Assembly (NCBI GenBank): GCA_016882165.1
Contig: VHBV01000045.1
Location: forward strand, 1 to 9,535
DNA: 9,535 bases
Direction of reading: 5' to 3'
DNA from: Candidatus Pelagibacterales bacterium
GTDB taxonomy: Bacteria > Pseudomonadota > Alphaproteobacteria > Rickettsiales > UBA1997
Positions within the stretch are counted from its first letter, which is position 1, and every line of letters begins with the position of its first letter. The notes under the pieces were generated by a model. The model saw only the letters and a program-made list of their open reading frames with translations, searched no databases and was not told the DNA's origin. The position numbers and the translations under genes are program-made. Below are positions 1 to 6,000 of this stretch, in pieces.

Positions 1-904
1 TGATATTATCAAGCATAGCTAAAGCTTCTTCTCTTGGTCTTTGGAATGTATTACGACCAATAATTGAACCATGTGCTCCACCTTTGTAAAGATCACGAAT
101 TTCGTTATAGATATCTTGTTCACCTTTAGCATTTCCACCAGAGAAAACAACTATTCTTCTGTTATTGAAAGTTGCTTTCATAACATGAGCAATTCTTTGT
201 TCCAAAGTTGCAACGGGAATTTTTACTTTTTCGTAAACTTTTACCGCTTCCAAGTTTTCCAAAGCTTGAGTTGGAGGTTTAACTTTGATAATATGAGCTC
301 CAAGCAAAGCAGCAATATGAGCTGCATAAGCACAAATATCCATAGCAGTTTCACCAATTTTTGATAAATCTCCACCTCTTGGGTAAGACCAAATAACGAC
401 TGCTAAACCATGAGCTTTAGCTTCTTCAGCCATTTCTCTGATTTCTTCGAACATATCAAAAGCAGCGTCAGAACCAGGATAAATTGTGAAACCAATTGCA
501 GAACAACCCAAACGCAAAGCATCTTTCACAGAAGCAGTTGTAGCTTGAGATGGCGCAGTTCCACCATTATGTAGTGAGTTAGATGAATTAACTTTCAGAA
601 TTGTTGGTATTGCACCGGCAAAACTGTCAGCTCCAGCCTCAATCATTCCAAGAGGTGCAGCATAAGCGTTCAATCCAGCATCAACTGCTAATTGAAAATG
701 ATAATGTGGATCATAAGCGTCTGGGTTTACAGCAAAGCTTCTGTCTGGTCCATGTTCAAAACCTTGGTCTACTGGCAAGATAACCATTTTACCGGTTCCA
801 CCAAGTTTACCATGCATTAAAATACGTGCTAAATTTGTTTTTGTTCCAGCGTTGTCGCTTTCGTAACAAGAAAGAATTTTTTTAACTTTTGAAGAGATTT
901 TCAT
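1..904 (-). CDS. fbaB: Class I fructose-bisphosphate aldolase, DhnA/FbaB type (3' end cut by window edge)
   Basis: Reversibly cleaves fructose-1,6-bisphosphate to dihydroxyacetone phosphate and glyceraldehyde-3-phosphate through a Schiff base, without metal, in the cytoplasmic glycolytic/gluconeogenic pathway. Translating the minus strand from the ATG at 904-902 gives 301 open codons to the window edge. Family marks visible are VLPVDQGFEHGP-like residues 42-53 (ILPVDQGFEHGP), a central HIIKVKPP segment at 204-211 whose Lys207 is the likely Schiff-base lysine, a phosphate-site SGGNAKGEQD at 255-264, and GRNTFQRP at 283-290. The last visible residues (EEALAMLDNI) look close to the usual C-terminus, so probably only a short tail is missing. 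No Shine-Dalgarno is evident before the start. It is transcribed divergently from rsmG. The class I DhnA type differs from the metal-dependent class II enzyme. The family call is strong; the symbol follows the E. coli relative. Confidence 0.92.
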   Translation of the reverse strand, partial: MKISSKVKKILSCYESDNAGTKTNLARILMHGKLGGTGKMVILPVDQGFEHGPDRSFAVNPDAYDPHYHFQLAVDAGLNAYAAPLGMIEAGADSFAGAIPTILKVNSSNSLHNGGTAPSQATTASVKDALRLGCSAIGFTIYPGSDAAFDMFEEIREMAEEAKAHGLAVVIWSYPRGGDLSKIGETAMDICAYAAHIAALLGAHIIKVKPPTQALENLEAVKVYEKVKIPVATLEQRIAHVMKATFNNRRIVVFSGGNAKGEQDIYNEIRDLYKGGAHGSIIGRNTFQRPREEALAMLDNI

Positions 905-910
905 GTTATT

Positions 911-930
911 ATTGAGAAAAATTGAGAAAA
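911..930. repeat. Tandem 10-bp direct repeat in the aldolase leader
   Basis: Two perfect adjacent copies of ATTGAGAAAA lie at 911-920 and 921-930. Read on the minus strand they place two TTTTCTCAAT units a few bases before the aldolase ATG, where a ribosome binding site would normally be. A short palindrome TTTTCGAAAA follows at 932-941. The repeat is directly visible; any role in translation or regulation is unproven and it could be slippage in AT-rich DNA. Confidence 0.6.
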
Positions 931-984
931 ATTTTCGAAAAACTATATATTTTGATGTTTTCTGGCATTTTTAGATTATGCTCC

Positions 985-1002
985 ATAATTGTCATCAATT
1001 AT
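985..1002. promoter_or_regulatory. Operator-like palindrome ATAATTG-N4-CAATTAT
   Basis: Perfect 7-bp arms separated by TCAT lie about 80 bp upstream of the aldolase start and about 235 bp upstream of rsmG. The symmetry and size fit a dimeric regulator site. In DNA this AT-rich such palindromes also arise by chance, so the regulatory reading is a guess. Confidence 0.25.
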
Positions 1003-1235
1003 CTTTATTTTTGCCCCAAATTGCGTGATTTTTATTGATAAAACCAAATCCCATCTTTAAAACTGTAAGAAAATTTTTTAGTACTTTATCGCTTATAAAT
1101 ACAGAAACGCCGCACAAGAAGAAGCACTATTTACATATACTCTAAAATCTTGCATTAATAAGTAAGTACGAGTAATTTTTACGTGTTTGGTTTAAAATTA
1201 AAAAAATAATTTTTCTTAGGAGTTCTAAAATTAAA

Positions 1236-1865
1236 ATGAGTTTTGAAATAAAAAAAGAATCTTCTTTAAACGAAATAAAAAAATTTCATAATCTTACTGA
1301 TTCACAAATAAAAAACTTGGAAGAATTTGTTTTATTTCTTCTTCAAGAAAACCAAAAATTTAACTTTATCGGCAAATCAACAATTGATGAGCTTTGGAAT
1401 CGTCACATTTTAGACAGTGCTCAAATTCTTCGTTTTATAGAAAATAAAAATGCTAGATTTGCTGATTTTGGAACTGGGGCTGGTTTTCCAGGAATGGTTT
1501 TGTCAATTCTGGGTCTAAAAGAAATTCATCTTGTAGAAAAAGCATTCCGCAAATGCGATTTTCTAAGAAAAGCCAAACTATTTTCTCAAAACCGTGTTTT
1601 TATTCATCAATCTAAATTAGAAGAACTTAACGTTTCTGAGTTTGATTGTATAACATCGCGAGCCTTGGCCTCACTTGATAAGCTGATATCTTATAGTACA
1701 AAGTTTCTTAAAAAAGATGGCTTTTGCTTATTTTTAAAGGGAAAAAACCTAAATCAAGAATTAGAACTTGCAAAAAAACAGTTTAGCTTCAATTATGAGA
1801 CCTATCCAAGTTTGACATCGAAAGAAAGTAACATCATAAAAATTTCACAAATTAAAACTCAGTAA
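1236..1865 (+). CDS. rsmG: 16S rRNA (guanine-527-N7)-methyltransferase RsmG
   Basis: Methylates N7 of G527 (E. coli numbering) in the 530 loop of 16S rRNA, using S-adenosylmethionine. At 209 residues it has the normal family length. It shows the N-terminal ENQKFNF segment (38-44), the NRHILDS block (55-61), the SAM-binding motif FGTGAGFPG (78-86), an acidic VEKAFRKCDFLR stretch (100-111), the ITSRALASL motif (139-147) and a late FLKGK (167-171). The ATG at 1236 follows an AGGAG at 1218-1222 with a rather long 13-nt gap. In many alphaproteobacteria this gene sits beside mnmG and parAB; here it is between an aldolase and ald, so that cluster is broken or located elsewhere. The 82-bp gap to ald leaves co-transcription possible. 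Confidence 0.95.
   Translation: MSFEIKKESSLNEIKKFHNLTDSQIKNLEEFVLFLLQENQKFNFIGKSTIDELWNRHILDSAQILRFIENKNARFADFGTGAGFPGMVLSILGLKEIHLVEKAFRKCDFLRKAKLFSQNRVFIHQSKLEELNVSEFDCITSRALASLDKLISYSTKFLKKDGFCLFLKGKNLNQELELAKKQFSFNYETYPSLTSKESNIIKISQIKTQ
1812..1840 (+). promoter_or_regulatory. Possible ald promoter inside the 3' end of rsmG
   Basis: A perfect -35 TTGACA at 1812-1817 is followed after 17 bp by CATAAA at 1835-1840, a 4-of-6 match to the -10 consensus. It lies about 110 bp upstream of the ald start, within the last codons of rsmG. Spacing and -35 are good but the -10 is only fair, and AT-rich coding sequence gives false positives. Confidence 0.3.
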
Positions 1866-1877
1866 AATACGAGTTTT
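1854..1877 (+). terminator. Weak hairpin at the end of rsmG
   Basis: AAAACTC (1854-1860) and GAGTTTT (1871-1877) form a perfect 7-bp stem with a 10-nt loop that spans the rsmG stop codon, followed by GTCTT. The stem is AT-rich and lacks a clean T-tract, so termination would be partial at best. Confidence 0.25.
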
Positions 1878-1937
1878 GTCTTAAAAAAGTGCTAAACTTT
1901 TCTTGGGATTTTTTAACTTTTAAAACAATAAAATTTT

Positions 1938-1943
1938 AAGGAG
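1938..1943 (+). promoter_or_regulatory. Shine-Dalgarno of ald (AAGGAG)
   Basis: AAGGAG ends 4 nt before the ATG at 1948. It is the clearest ribosome binding site in the window; most other genes here have none that I can see. It supports the chosen start and suggests efficient translation of ald. Confidence 0.75.
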
Positions 1944-1947
1944 ACTT

Positions 1948-3060
1948 ATGCTAATTGGCATTCCAAAAGAAATTAAAGATCACGAATATAGAGTGGGCGC
2001 GACCCCAGCTGGCGTTAGAGAACTAGTTAACGCTGGACATAAAGTTATTGTTCAAAAAGATGCTGGTTCCGCAATTGACTTTTCTGATTCTCAGTATGTT
2101 GCAGCGGGTGCAAAAATTGTTGCAACTGCAGCTGACGTTTATGAAAAAGCTGAAATGATTTTAAAGGTTAAAGAACCTCAAAAAGCTGAATGCAAAATGA
2201 TTAGAAAAGGTCAAGTAATCTTCTCTTATCTACATCTAGCTGCAGAACCAGAATTAACTAAACTTCTAATCAAATCTGGAGCAATTGCTATTGCTTTTGA
2301 AACAGTAAGTGCAAATGATGGTTCTTTACCACTTCTTGCTCCAATGTCTGAAGTTGCCGGCAAATTGTCAATTCAGGCAGGTGCTAAAGCATTAGAAAAA
2401 TCTCAAGGTGGACGTGGCGTTCTTCTTGGTGGTGTTCCTGGTGTAAACCGTTCTAAAGTAACAGTTCTTGGCGGTGGTGTTTCAGGAACTAATGCTGCAA
2501 AAGTTGCAGTTGGAATGGGTGCTGATGTAACAATTCTTGATAAATCTTTACCAAGAATACGTTACCTATGTGACATTTTCGGCAACACTGCTAACGTAAT
2601 TTATGCATCACTTGAAAATATTGAAAAAAATGTTGTTGAATCTGACTTAGTTGTTGGTGCAGTTCTAATTCCAGGTGCTGCTGCCCCAAAACTAATCACC
2701 AAACAGATGGTGAAAAAAATGAAAAAAGGTTCAGTTATGGTTGATATTTCAATTGACCAAGGTGGATGTTTTGAAACTTCTAAACCAACTTCTCATAGCA
2801 ATCCAACTTATGTCACAGATGGAGTTGTTCATTATTGCGTGACCAATATGCCAGGAGCAGTTGCTAGAACTTCAACTCAAGCATTAGAAAACTCAACTCT
2901 TCCTTTCACTCTAGCTTTAGCAAATAAAGGATATAGAAGAGCTCTACTTGATGACAAAAATCTACGTAATGGTTTAAATGTAATTGACGGTAAAGTTACT
3001 TATAAAGCTGTTTCAGAAGCTTTGGGTCATAAATTTGTAGAAGCTGAAAAAGTTCTTTAA
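1948..3060 (+). CDS. ald: Alanine dehydrogenase
   Basis: Catalyses reversible NAD-dependent oxidative deamination of L-alanine to pyruvate, ammonia and NADH. It is full length at 370 residues. It opens with the family signature IGIPKEIKDHEYRVG (3-17, with Arg15), and has Lys75 in KVKEP, His96 in SYLHLAA, the Rossmann loop LGGGVSG (174-180), Asp198 at the end of the next strand where it should bind the NAD ribose, and Asp270 in DISIDQGG. These fall at the same numbers I recall for the catalytic and cofactor residues of the Mycobacterium tuberculosis enzyme, so it is very probably active. The related transhydrogenase alpha subunit is excluded by the length and the HYCVTNMPGAVARTST region (295-310). 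The strong ribosome binding site and likely own promoter suggest good expression. In a glycolysis-reduced bacterium, alanine could feed pyruvate and NADH into respiration; that is an inference. Confidence 0.97.
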   Translation: MLIGIPKEIKDHEYRVGATPAGVRELVNAGHKVIVQKDAGSAIDFSDSQYVAAGAKIVATAADVYEKAEMILKVKEPQKAECKMIRKGQVIFSYLHLAAEPELTKLLIKSGAIAIAFETVSANDGSLPLLAPMSEVAGKLSIQAGAKALEKSQGGRGVLLGGVPGVNRSKVTVLGGGVSGTNAAKVAVGMGADVTILDKSLPRIRYLCDIFGNTANVIYASLENIEKNVVESDLVVGAVLIPGAAAPKLITKQMVKKMKKGSVMVDISIDQGGCFETSKPTSHSNPTYVTDGVVHYCVTNMPGAVARTSTQALENSTLPFTLALANKGYRRALLDDKNLRNGLNVIDGKVTYKAVSEALGHKFVEAEKVL

Positions 3061-3086
3061 TATTCTTTTTTCAGAAATTAGGACAT

Positions 3087-3146
3087 AAAGTGGCATTAAA
3101 CTTAGTTATATTAACTTAAATTTTTATAACTTATTAATGCCACTTT
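3087..3146. repeat. Long hairpin between ald and rsmA
   Basis: AAAGTGGCATTAA at 3087-3099 pairs perfectly with TTAATGCCACTTT at 3134-3146 (13 bp). Inside it, AGTTATA (3104-3110) pairs with TATAACT (3125-3131), so the stem continues after a small internal loop. An 8-bp palindrome GTGATCAC (3147-3154) follows directly. No T-tract follows on the plus strand, so it is not a standard intrinsic terminator. It may be a mobile palindromic repeat, an mRNA 3'-end stabiliser for ald, or a leader structure for rsmA. Confidence 0.65.
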
Positions 3147-3192
3147 GTGATCACTATGATGAAGACAAAAACTCTCTTCTCAAAATCTATTT

Positions 3193-3213
3193 AACAAATA
3201 ACAATAATTTGTT
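3193..3213 (+). promoter_or_regulatory. Small hairpin abutting the rsmA start codon
   Basis: AACAAAT (3193-3199) and ATTTGTT (3207-3213) form a 7-bp stem with a 7-nt loop ending two bases before the rsmA ATG at 3216. No Shine-Dalgarno is visible here. The stem is AT-rich and weak, so any effect on initiation would be slight; it might even bring an upstream site closer. The structure is seen, the role is inferred. Confidence 0.3.
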
Positions 3214-3215
3214 TA

Positions 3216-4037
3216 ATGCCCCTTCTCTCCACTTCAGAAATTATCAAAAAATATCAGCTAAATGCTAAAAAATCACTAGGACAAAATTTTATTCTTGATA
3301 AGAATTTTACTGATAAGATTGTTAAATCTGCAGGTAATTTAGAAGAATTTGAAGTTCTTGAAATAGGTCCAGGACCAGGAAGCTTAACAAGATCAATACT
3401 TGACTCAAAACCAAAAAAACTGTATGCGATTGAGCGCGATGAAAGATGTATTGAAGCTTTACAAGAGCTTAAATTATTTTATGGTGAAAACTTAAATATT
3501 GTTTCAGCTGATGCTTTAGAAATTAATGAAAGAGATTTATTTGGTGATAGAAAATTTAAAATTATAGCAAATTTACCTTATAATATTGGAACCGTTCTAA
3601 TCTTTAAATGGTTAAAGATATCAAATAACATATCTTCAATGCATTTAATGTTACAAAAAGAGGTGGTAGAAAGAATTACAGCAAAAGTAGGAGATAATCA
3701 TTATGGAAGATTAGCAGTAATGATTAATTTCTTATGCGATACAAGAATGGTTTTTACTGTTAATAAAACAGTTTTCACTCCTCCGCCAAAAGTCACATCA
3801 GCAATTGTTGAAATTATTCCAAAAGAAAAACCAATTTCTGACGTAGATTTTTCCAAACTAGAAAAAGTTGTTGCAGCAGCATTTAACCAAAGAAGGAAAA
3901 TGATTAGATCATCTTTAAAATCAGTTTTTAGTGATGTAGAACAAATTCTACAAAAAACAAAAATTAACCCTCAATTAAGAGCAGAAAATCTTACAATTGA
4001 ACAATTCTGCGAGATAGCTAAGCATCTTACAACATAA
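3216..4037 (+). CDS. rsmA: 16S rRNA (adenine-1518/1519-N6)-dimethyltransferase RsmA (KsgA)
   Basis: Dimethylates two adjacent adenines in the 3' terminal loop of 16S rRNA during late 30S assembly, using S-adenosylmethionine. At 273 residues it is normal length. It shows KKSLGQNFILD (18-28), SAM motif I VLEIGPGPGSLT (47-58), the ribose-binding acid Glu73, Asp99 in SADAL, the catalytic NLPYNIG (119-125), FTPPPKVTSAIV (187-198) and the rRNA-binding AAFNQRRKMIRSSLK (221-235 region). Sequence character, such as LMLQKEVVERI (144-154), recalls Rickettsiales homologues. An in-frame TAA at 3192 rules out a longer N-terminus and the next Met is far inside, so the ATG at 3216 is secure despite no visible ribosome binding site. 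It is followed by a 221-bp convergent spacer before rpsD. Confidence 0.97.
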   Translation: MPLLSTSEIIKKYQLNAKKSLGQNFILDKNFTDKIVKSAGNLEEFEVLEIGPGPGSLTRSILDSKPKKLYAIERDERCIEALQELKLFYGENLNIVSADALEINERDLFGDRKFKIIANLPYNIGTVLIFKWLKISNNISSMHLMLQKEVVERITAKVGDNHYGRLAVMINFLCDTRMVFTVNKTVFTPPPKVTSAIVEIIPKEKPISDVDFSKLEKVVAAAFNQRRKMIRSSLKSVFSDVEQILQKTKINPQLRAENLTIEQFCEIAKHLTT

Positions 4038-4065
4038 GCTATTTTCAAGGCAATTATACAACAAG

Positions 4066-4131
4066 TTTCATCATTAATAAAGCTAAGAATCTATAAATAA
4101 GTGATGAGATCTCTAGCTTTGCTCAGGATTA
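4066..4131. repeat. Degenerate dispersed palindromic repeat, copy A
   Basis: AAAGCTAAGAATCT (4079-4092) and AGATCTCTAGCTTT (4107-4120) pair at 11 of 14 positions, with outward flanks that also resemble each other weakly. The right arm read in reverse (ATCCTGAGCAAAGC, then AGATCTC after three bases) matches about 18 of 24 bases of the corresponding arm of the element at 9359-9397. The two therefore look like decayed copies of one family. It lies in the rsmA/rpsD convergent spacer. Confidence 0.5.
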
Positions 4132-4202
4132 AATGTGTTAAAACAATATATTTACCTAATTTACTTTATTTGTATTTCACTTTCTGCCGTAAAAAAGACA
4201 AA

Positions 4203-4240
4203 AAAAAATCCGTCCTTGAAAAAACAAAGACGGATTTTTT
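4203..4240. terminator. Strong bidirectional intrinsic terminator between rsmA and rpsD
   Basis: AAAAAATCCGTC (4203-4214) and GACGGATTTTTT (4229-4240) form a perfect 12-bp stem; TTG (4216-4218) and CAA (4225-4227) extend it past one C-A mismatch to leave an A6 loop. On the minus strand, eight Ts follow the GC part of the stem, 18 nt after the rpsD stop. On the plus strand, TTTTTTATTTTTT follows. It serves both converging transcripts and is the clearest terminator in the window. Confidence 0.92.
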
Positions 4241-4258
4241 ATTTTTTGTTCTACCCAA

Positions 4259-4876
4259 CTATCTTGAGTAAAACTCTGTAATGAAATGTGGTTGCATTTC
4301 AACAGGATAAGGAACTTCAGCAAAAGCTGGTTTTTCAGTCAATTTAATGCTGAAAGCATCTTTATCAAGTTGCAAATAGCTTGGAATATCTCTTTCCATT
4401 TTTTGCAAAGATTCCATAACAATTGTCAATTTACGAGATCTTTCTCTAACTTGTACAACATCTCCAATTTTAACTCTGTAAGAAGGAATGTTAACAACTT
4501 GTCCATTAACAGTTACATGTTTGTGGTTAACAAATTGTCTTGCCGCAAAAACTGTTGGAACAAAGTTAGCGCGATAAATAACAGCATCAAGTCTGCTTTC
4601 AAGAAGTGCTACGAAGTTTTCGCTCACGTCACCTTTTGATTTACTTGCTAATTGGAAAAGGTTGAAGAACTGTTTCTCAGAAATGTTACCATAGTAGAAT
4701 TTCATTCTTTGTTTAGCGCGAAGCTGATTACCATAATCACTTGTTCTTCCTTTAGGAGCAGCACCATGTTGTCCTGGTTTATAATTTCTTTTAGCGAAAG
4801 GATCTTTAGCTTGTCCCCAAAGACTTGCGCCTAATTTTCTGCTGAATTTCTTTTTTGCGTTAATTCTTTTTGTCAT
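4259..4876 (-). CDS. rpsD: 30S ribosomal protein S4
   Basis: Primary binding protein of the 16S 5' domain that starts 30S assembly; in other bacteria it can also repress translation of its own operon. At 205 residues it is standard length. It has the N-terminal domain with KPGQHG (33-38), QLRAKQRMKFYYG (51-63) and ISEKQF (65-70), the RNA-binding S4 domain from about 94 to 155 (SRLDAVIYRANFVPTVFAARQ, hydrophobic core, then VNIPSYRVKIGDVVQV), and the conserved C-terminus ending HFITEFYSR. It has no cysteines, so it lacks the zinc-type N-terminus found in some S4 proteins. The gene stands alone and is not in the large alpha-operon cluster with rpoA, which fits an alphaproteobacterium. It ends at the strong terminator. 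No clear ribosome binding site or promoter is seen upstream. Confidence 0.98.
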   Translation of the reverse strand: MTKRINAKKKFSRKLGASLWGQAKDPFAKRNYKPGQHGAAPKGRTSDYGNQLRAKQRMKFYYGNISEKQFFNLFQLASKSKGDVSENFVALLESRLDAVIYRANFVPTVFAARQFVNHKHVTVNGQVVNIPSYRVKIGDVVQVRERSRKLTIVMESLQKMERDIPSYLQLDKDAFSIKLTEKPAFAEVPYPVEMQPHFITEFYSR

Positions 4877-5082
4877 GATAAGACTACTTTTGTAATTAAT
4901 ATTCCCAAGGTTTTGCAGGATTTTTCTTTGTATTTTTTACTTAGAAATTTTCCCTGAAAAATTTTTAAAAAACACCAAGCAGATGAACTTAGAAAAAGTT
5001 TTTTCTGATAAATTTGGATTTTTTCAAAAGGGCTTCACATCAAAAATGAGGAAGAACTAGAATTATCAACTTAATAATTTTT

Positions 5083-5109
5083 TTGTCAATTTTAATTGTA
5101 ATCTATAAT
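5083..5109 (+). promoter_or_regulatory. Possible orphan promoter TTGTCA-N15-TATAAT
   Basis: A 5-of-6 -35 (TTGTCA, 5083-5088) and a perfect -10 (TATAAT, 5104-5109) are separated by 15 bp, two less than ideal. Transcription would run into the palindrome at 5152-5280 and then, some 300 bp on, the lipoprotein gene. In AT-rich DNA a TATAAT by itself carries little weight. Confidence 0.25.
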
Positions 5110-5151
5110 TGGGAATTATCTCGTTTATGGATTAACTGATTATTTTATTAG

Positions 5152-5280
5152 AACCAAACTTGTCATTGCGAGCTTTTTGCAAGAAAAGTGTAGCAATCTC
5201 TTTACATTATAATGAACCAAAAGCATAAAAATAGATCGCCACATTTCGCAAGTTTCTTCCCTCGCGATTACAGAGTGGTT
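5152..5280. repeat. Degenerate dispersed palindromic repeat, TGTCATTGCGAG type
   Basis: The left half begins AACCA, then TGTCATTGCGAG (5161-5172), and reaches GCAATCTC (5193-5200). The right half read in reverse begins AACCA (5280-5276), then TGTAATCGCGAG (5272-5261), and reaches GCGATCTA (5239-5232). The halves are therefore diverged inverted copies around an AT-rich centre. The CATTGCGAG...GCAATCTC pattern is one I recall from dispersed noncoding repeats in many bacterial genomes, including Rickettsiales. The copy is decayed, so it is probably old and inactive. Confidence 0.65.
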
Positions 5281-5347
5281 AGTCTATGACTAAAAAATTA
5301 ATCCTACAATGGATAATTAATACTAAAAATATCGAGCTATTATTTCT

Positions 5348-5377
5348 TTGACATTAGGTATTGTTAGAATTTAATAT
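5348..5377 (+). promoter_or_regulatory. Promoter of the YajG-like lipoprotein gene
   Basis: A perfect -35 TTGACA (5348-5353) is followed after 18 bp by TAATAT (5372-5377), a 4-of-6 match to the -10. The predicted RNA start near 5385 gives a leader of about 40 nt before the ATG at 5423. It is among the better sigma70-type matches in a noncoding stretch here. Confidence 0.5.
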
Positions 5378-5422
5378 TTATTTCTTAAAAAATTTGCAAA
5401 ACCTATCAAATAAAAAATTACA

Positions 5423-5989
5423 ATGAAAAAACTACTGCTGATCTTGGTCCTTCTTGCAAGTGTTTCTTGCTCATATAAAAACCAAAAAATTGTTTTTAAT
5501 TTTGATGTCGAAAACGAAAATAAGAGTAACTCAATTGAAAAAAAAACCTTTGATTTAAGAGTTTCTGATGAAAGACATAATAAGAAAATTTTAGGAAAAA
5601 AGAAGTTTGGTCAAACAAGAGTTAATGTTTTTTCAGAACAAAATCTTGCAGATATTCTAAAGTACAAAATTAAAGATAACTTGGTAAATCAAGGTTTTAT
5701 AGAAGGAAATGATAAAATTGTTGAAGTCAGAATTAAAACATTAGTTTACAAAGCGCAACGTGGTTTTCCAATTGGAACATCTGAAGCTAAAGGAGTTATA
5801 AGAGTTGATATAAAAGACAGCAGTGGAAAAAACAAGGAGTTTAGCAAAAATTATACCTTAGAATTTAAAAACAAGCATTTCATTTCTTCACTTTCTGCAA
5901 CAGATGAAAAAAATATCAATAACCTGTTACACGAACTAGTAAGCGATATGATGAAAGATAAGGAATTAATAGATAACATTTCCAATTAA
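5423..5989 (+). CDS. Putative YajG-like lipoprotein
   Basis: A 188-residue exported protein. The first 15 residues are a lipoprotein signal peptide (MKK, then a leucine-rich core) ending in a lipobox-like SVSC with Cys16 as the lipidation site; SVS before Cys is acceptable but not ideal. The mature part has no membrane segment. It contains a VSDERHNKKILGKKKFG stretch (48-64), a helix where the protein may pack (NLADILKYKIKDNLVNQGF, 75-93), a strand pair VRIKTLVY and GVIRVDIKDSSGK, and a late helix NLLHELVSDMMKDKEL. This order (DeR...iG, helix, VxIxxL, then IxVxxxxxG and a closing helix) matches my memory of the YajG lipoprotein family, whose function is not well defined. No Shine-Dalgarno is visible. 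It converges with the flavin reductase gene 11 bp away. Confidence 0.65.
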   Translation: MKKLLLILVLLASVSCSYKNQKIVFNFDVENENKSNSIEKKTFDLRVSDERHNKKILGKKKFGQTRVNVFSEQNLADILKYKIKDNLVNQGFIEGNDKIVEVRIKTLVYKAQRGFPIGTSEAKGVIRVDIKDSSGKNKEFSKNYTLEFKNKHFISSLSATDEKNINNLLHELVSDMMKDKELIDNISN

Positions 5990-5997
5990 ATTGGAAA
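5979..5997. terminator. Short palindrome at the convergent gene junction
   Basis: TTTCCAATT (5979-5987) and AATTGGAAA (5989-5997) surround one base at the end of the YajG-like gene. A realistic RNA stem is TTTCCAA/TTGGAAA with a 5-nt loop. No good T-run follows on either strand, so it is at best a weak shared terminator for the two converging genes. Confidence 0.3.
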
Positions 5998-6000
5998 ATA

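Larger units (their letters stand above)
905..1235. other. Divergent spacer between the aldolase gene and rsmG
   Basis: This 331-bp AT-rich stretch holds no credible coding region; the ATG at 978 opens only a 16-codon frame. It must contain the promoters for both flanking genes, but I see no convincing -35/-10 pair for either. The structured parts are the tandem repeat at 911-930, the palindrome at 985-1002, and an AGGAG at 1218-1222 that is a plausible ribosome binding site 13 nt before the rsmG ATG. Confidence 0.6.
4877..5422. other. 546-bp gene-poor spacer between rpsD and the YajG-like gene
   Basis: No credible coding region or tRNA is visible on either strand. It separates two divergently transcribed genes, so it should hold the rpsD promoter, which I cannot place. 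It contains a possible orphan plus-strand promoter (5083-5109), an imperfect 129-bp palindrome (5152-5280) and a good promoter for the downstream lipoprotein gene (5348-5377). Its size for so compact a region is partly explained by the palindromic insert. Confidence 0.6.

Noticed and set aside
71..364. Plus-strand open frame of 97 codons
   Set aside because: It lies antisense to the aldolase gene, whose minus-strand translation carries clear family motifs. The plus-strand product is low-complexity Ser/Asn/Phe with no recognisable domain.
601..783. Plus-strand open frame of 60 codons
   Set aside because: Antisense shadow of the aldolase N-terminal region.
3137..3268. Small plus-strand frame of 43 codons overlapping the rsmA start
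   Set aside because: Its ATG is inside the hairpin arm, it has no ribosome binding site, and the product is low-complexity Asn-rich. It overlaps rsmA in another frame and is probably fortuitous, although a leader peptide cannot be excluded.
4286..4834. Two plus-strand frames opposite rpsD (4286-4639 and 4652-4834)
   Set aside because: They are antisense to a full-length, well-conserved S4 gene and encode no recognisable protein.
4877..5422. Search of the large spacer for a tRNA, a CRISPR array or a hidden gene
   Set aside because: I found no cloverleaf with a TTCGA-type T-loop, no regularly spaced direct repeats, and no open frame of credible composition. Only the inverted repeat and promoter-like sites stand out.
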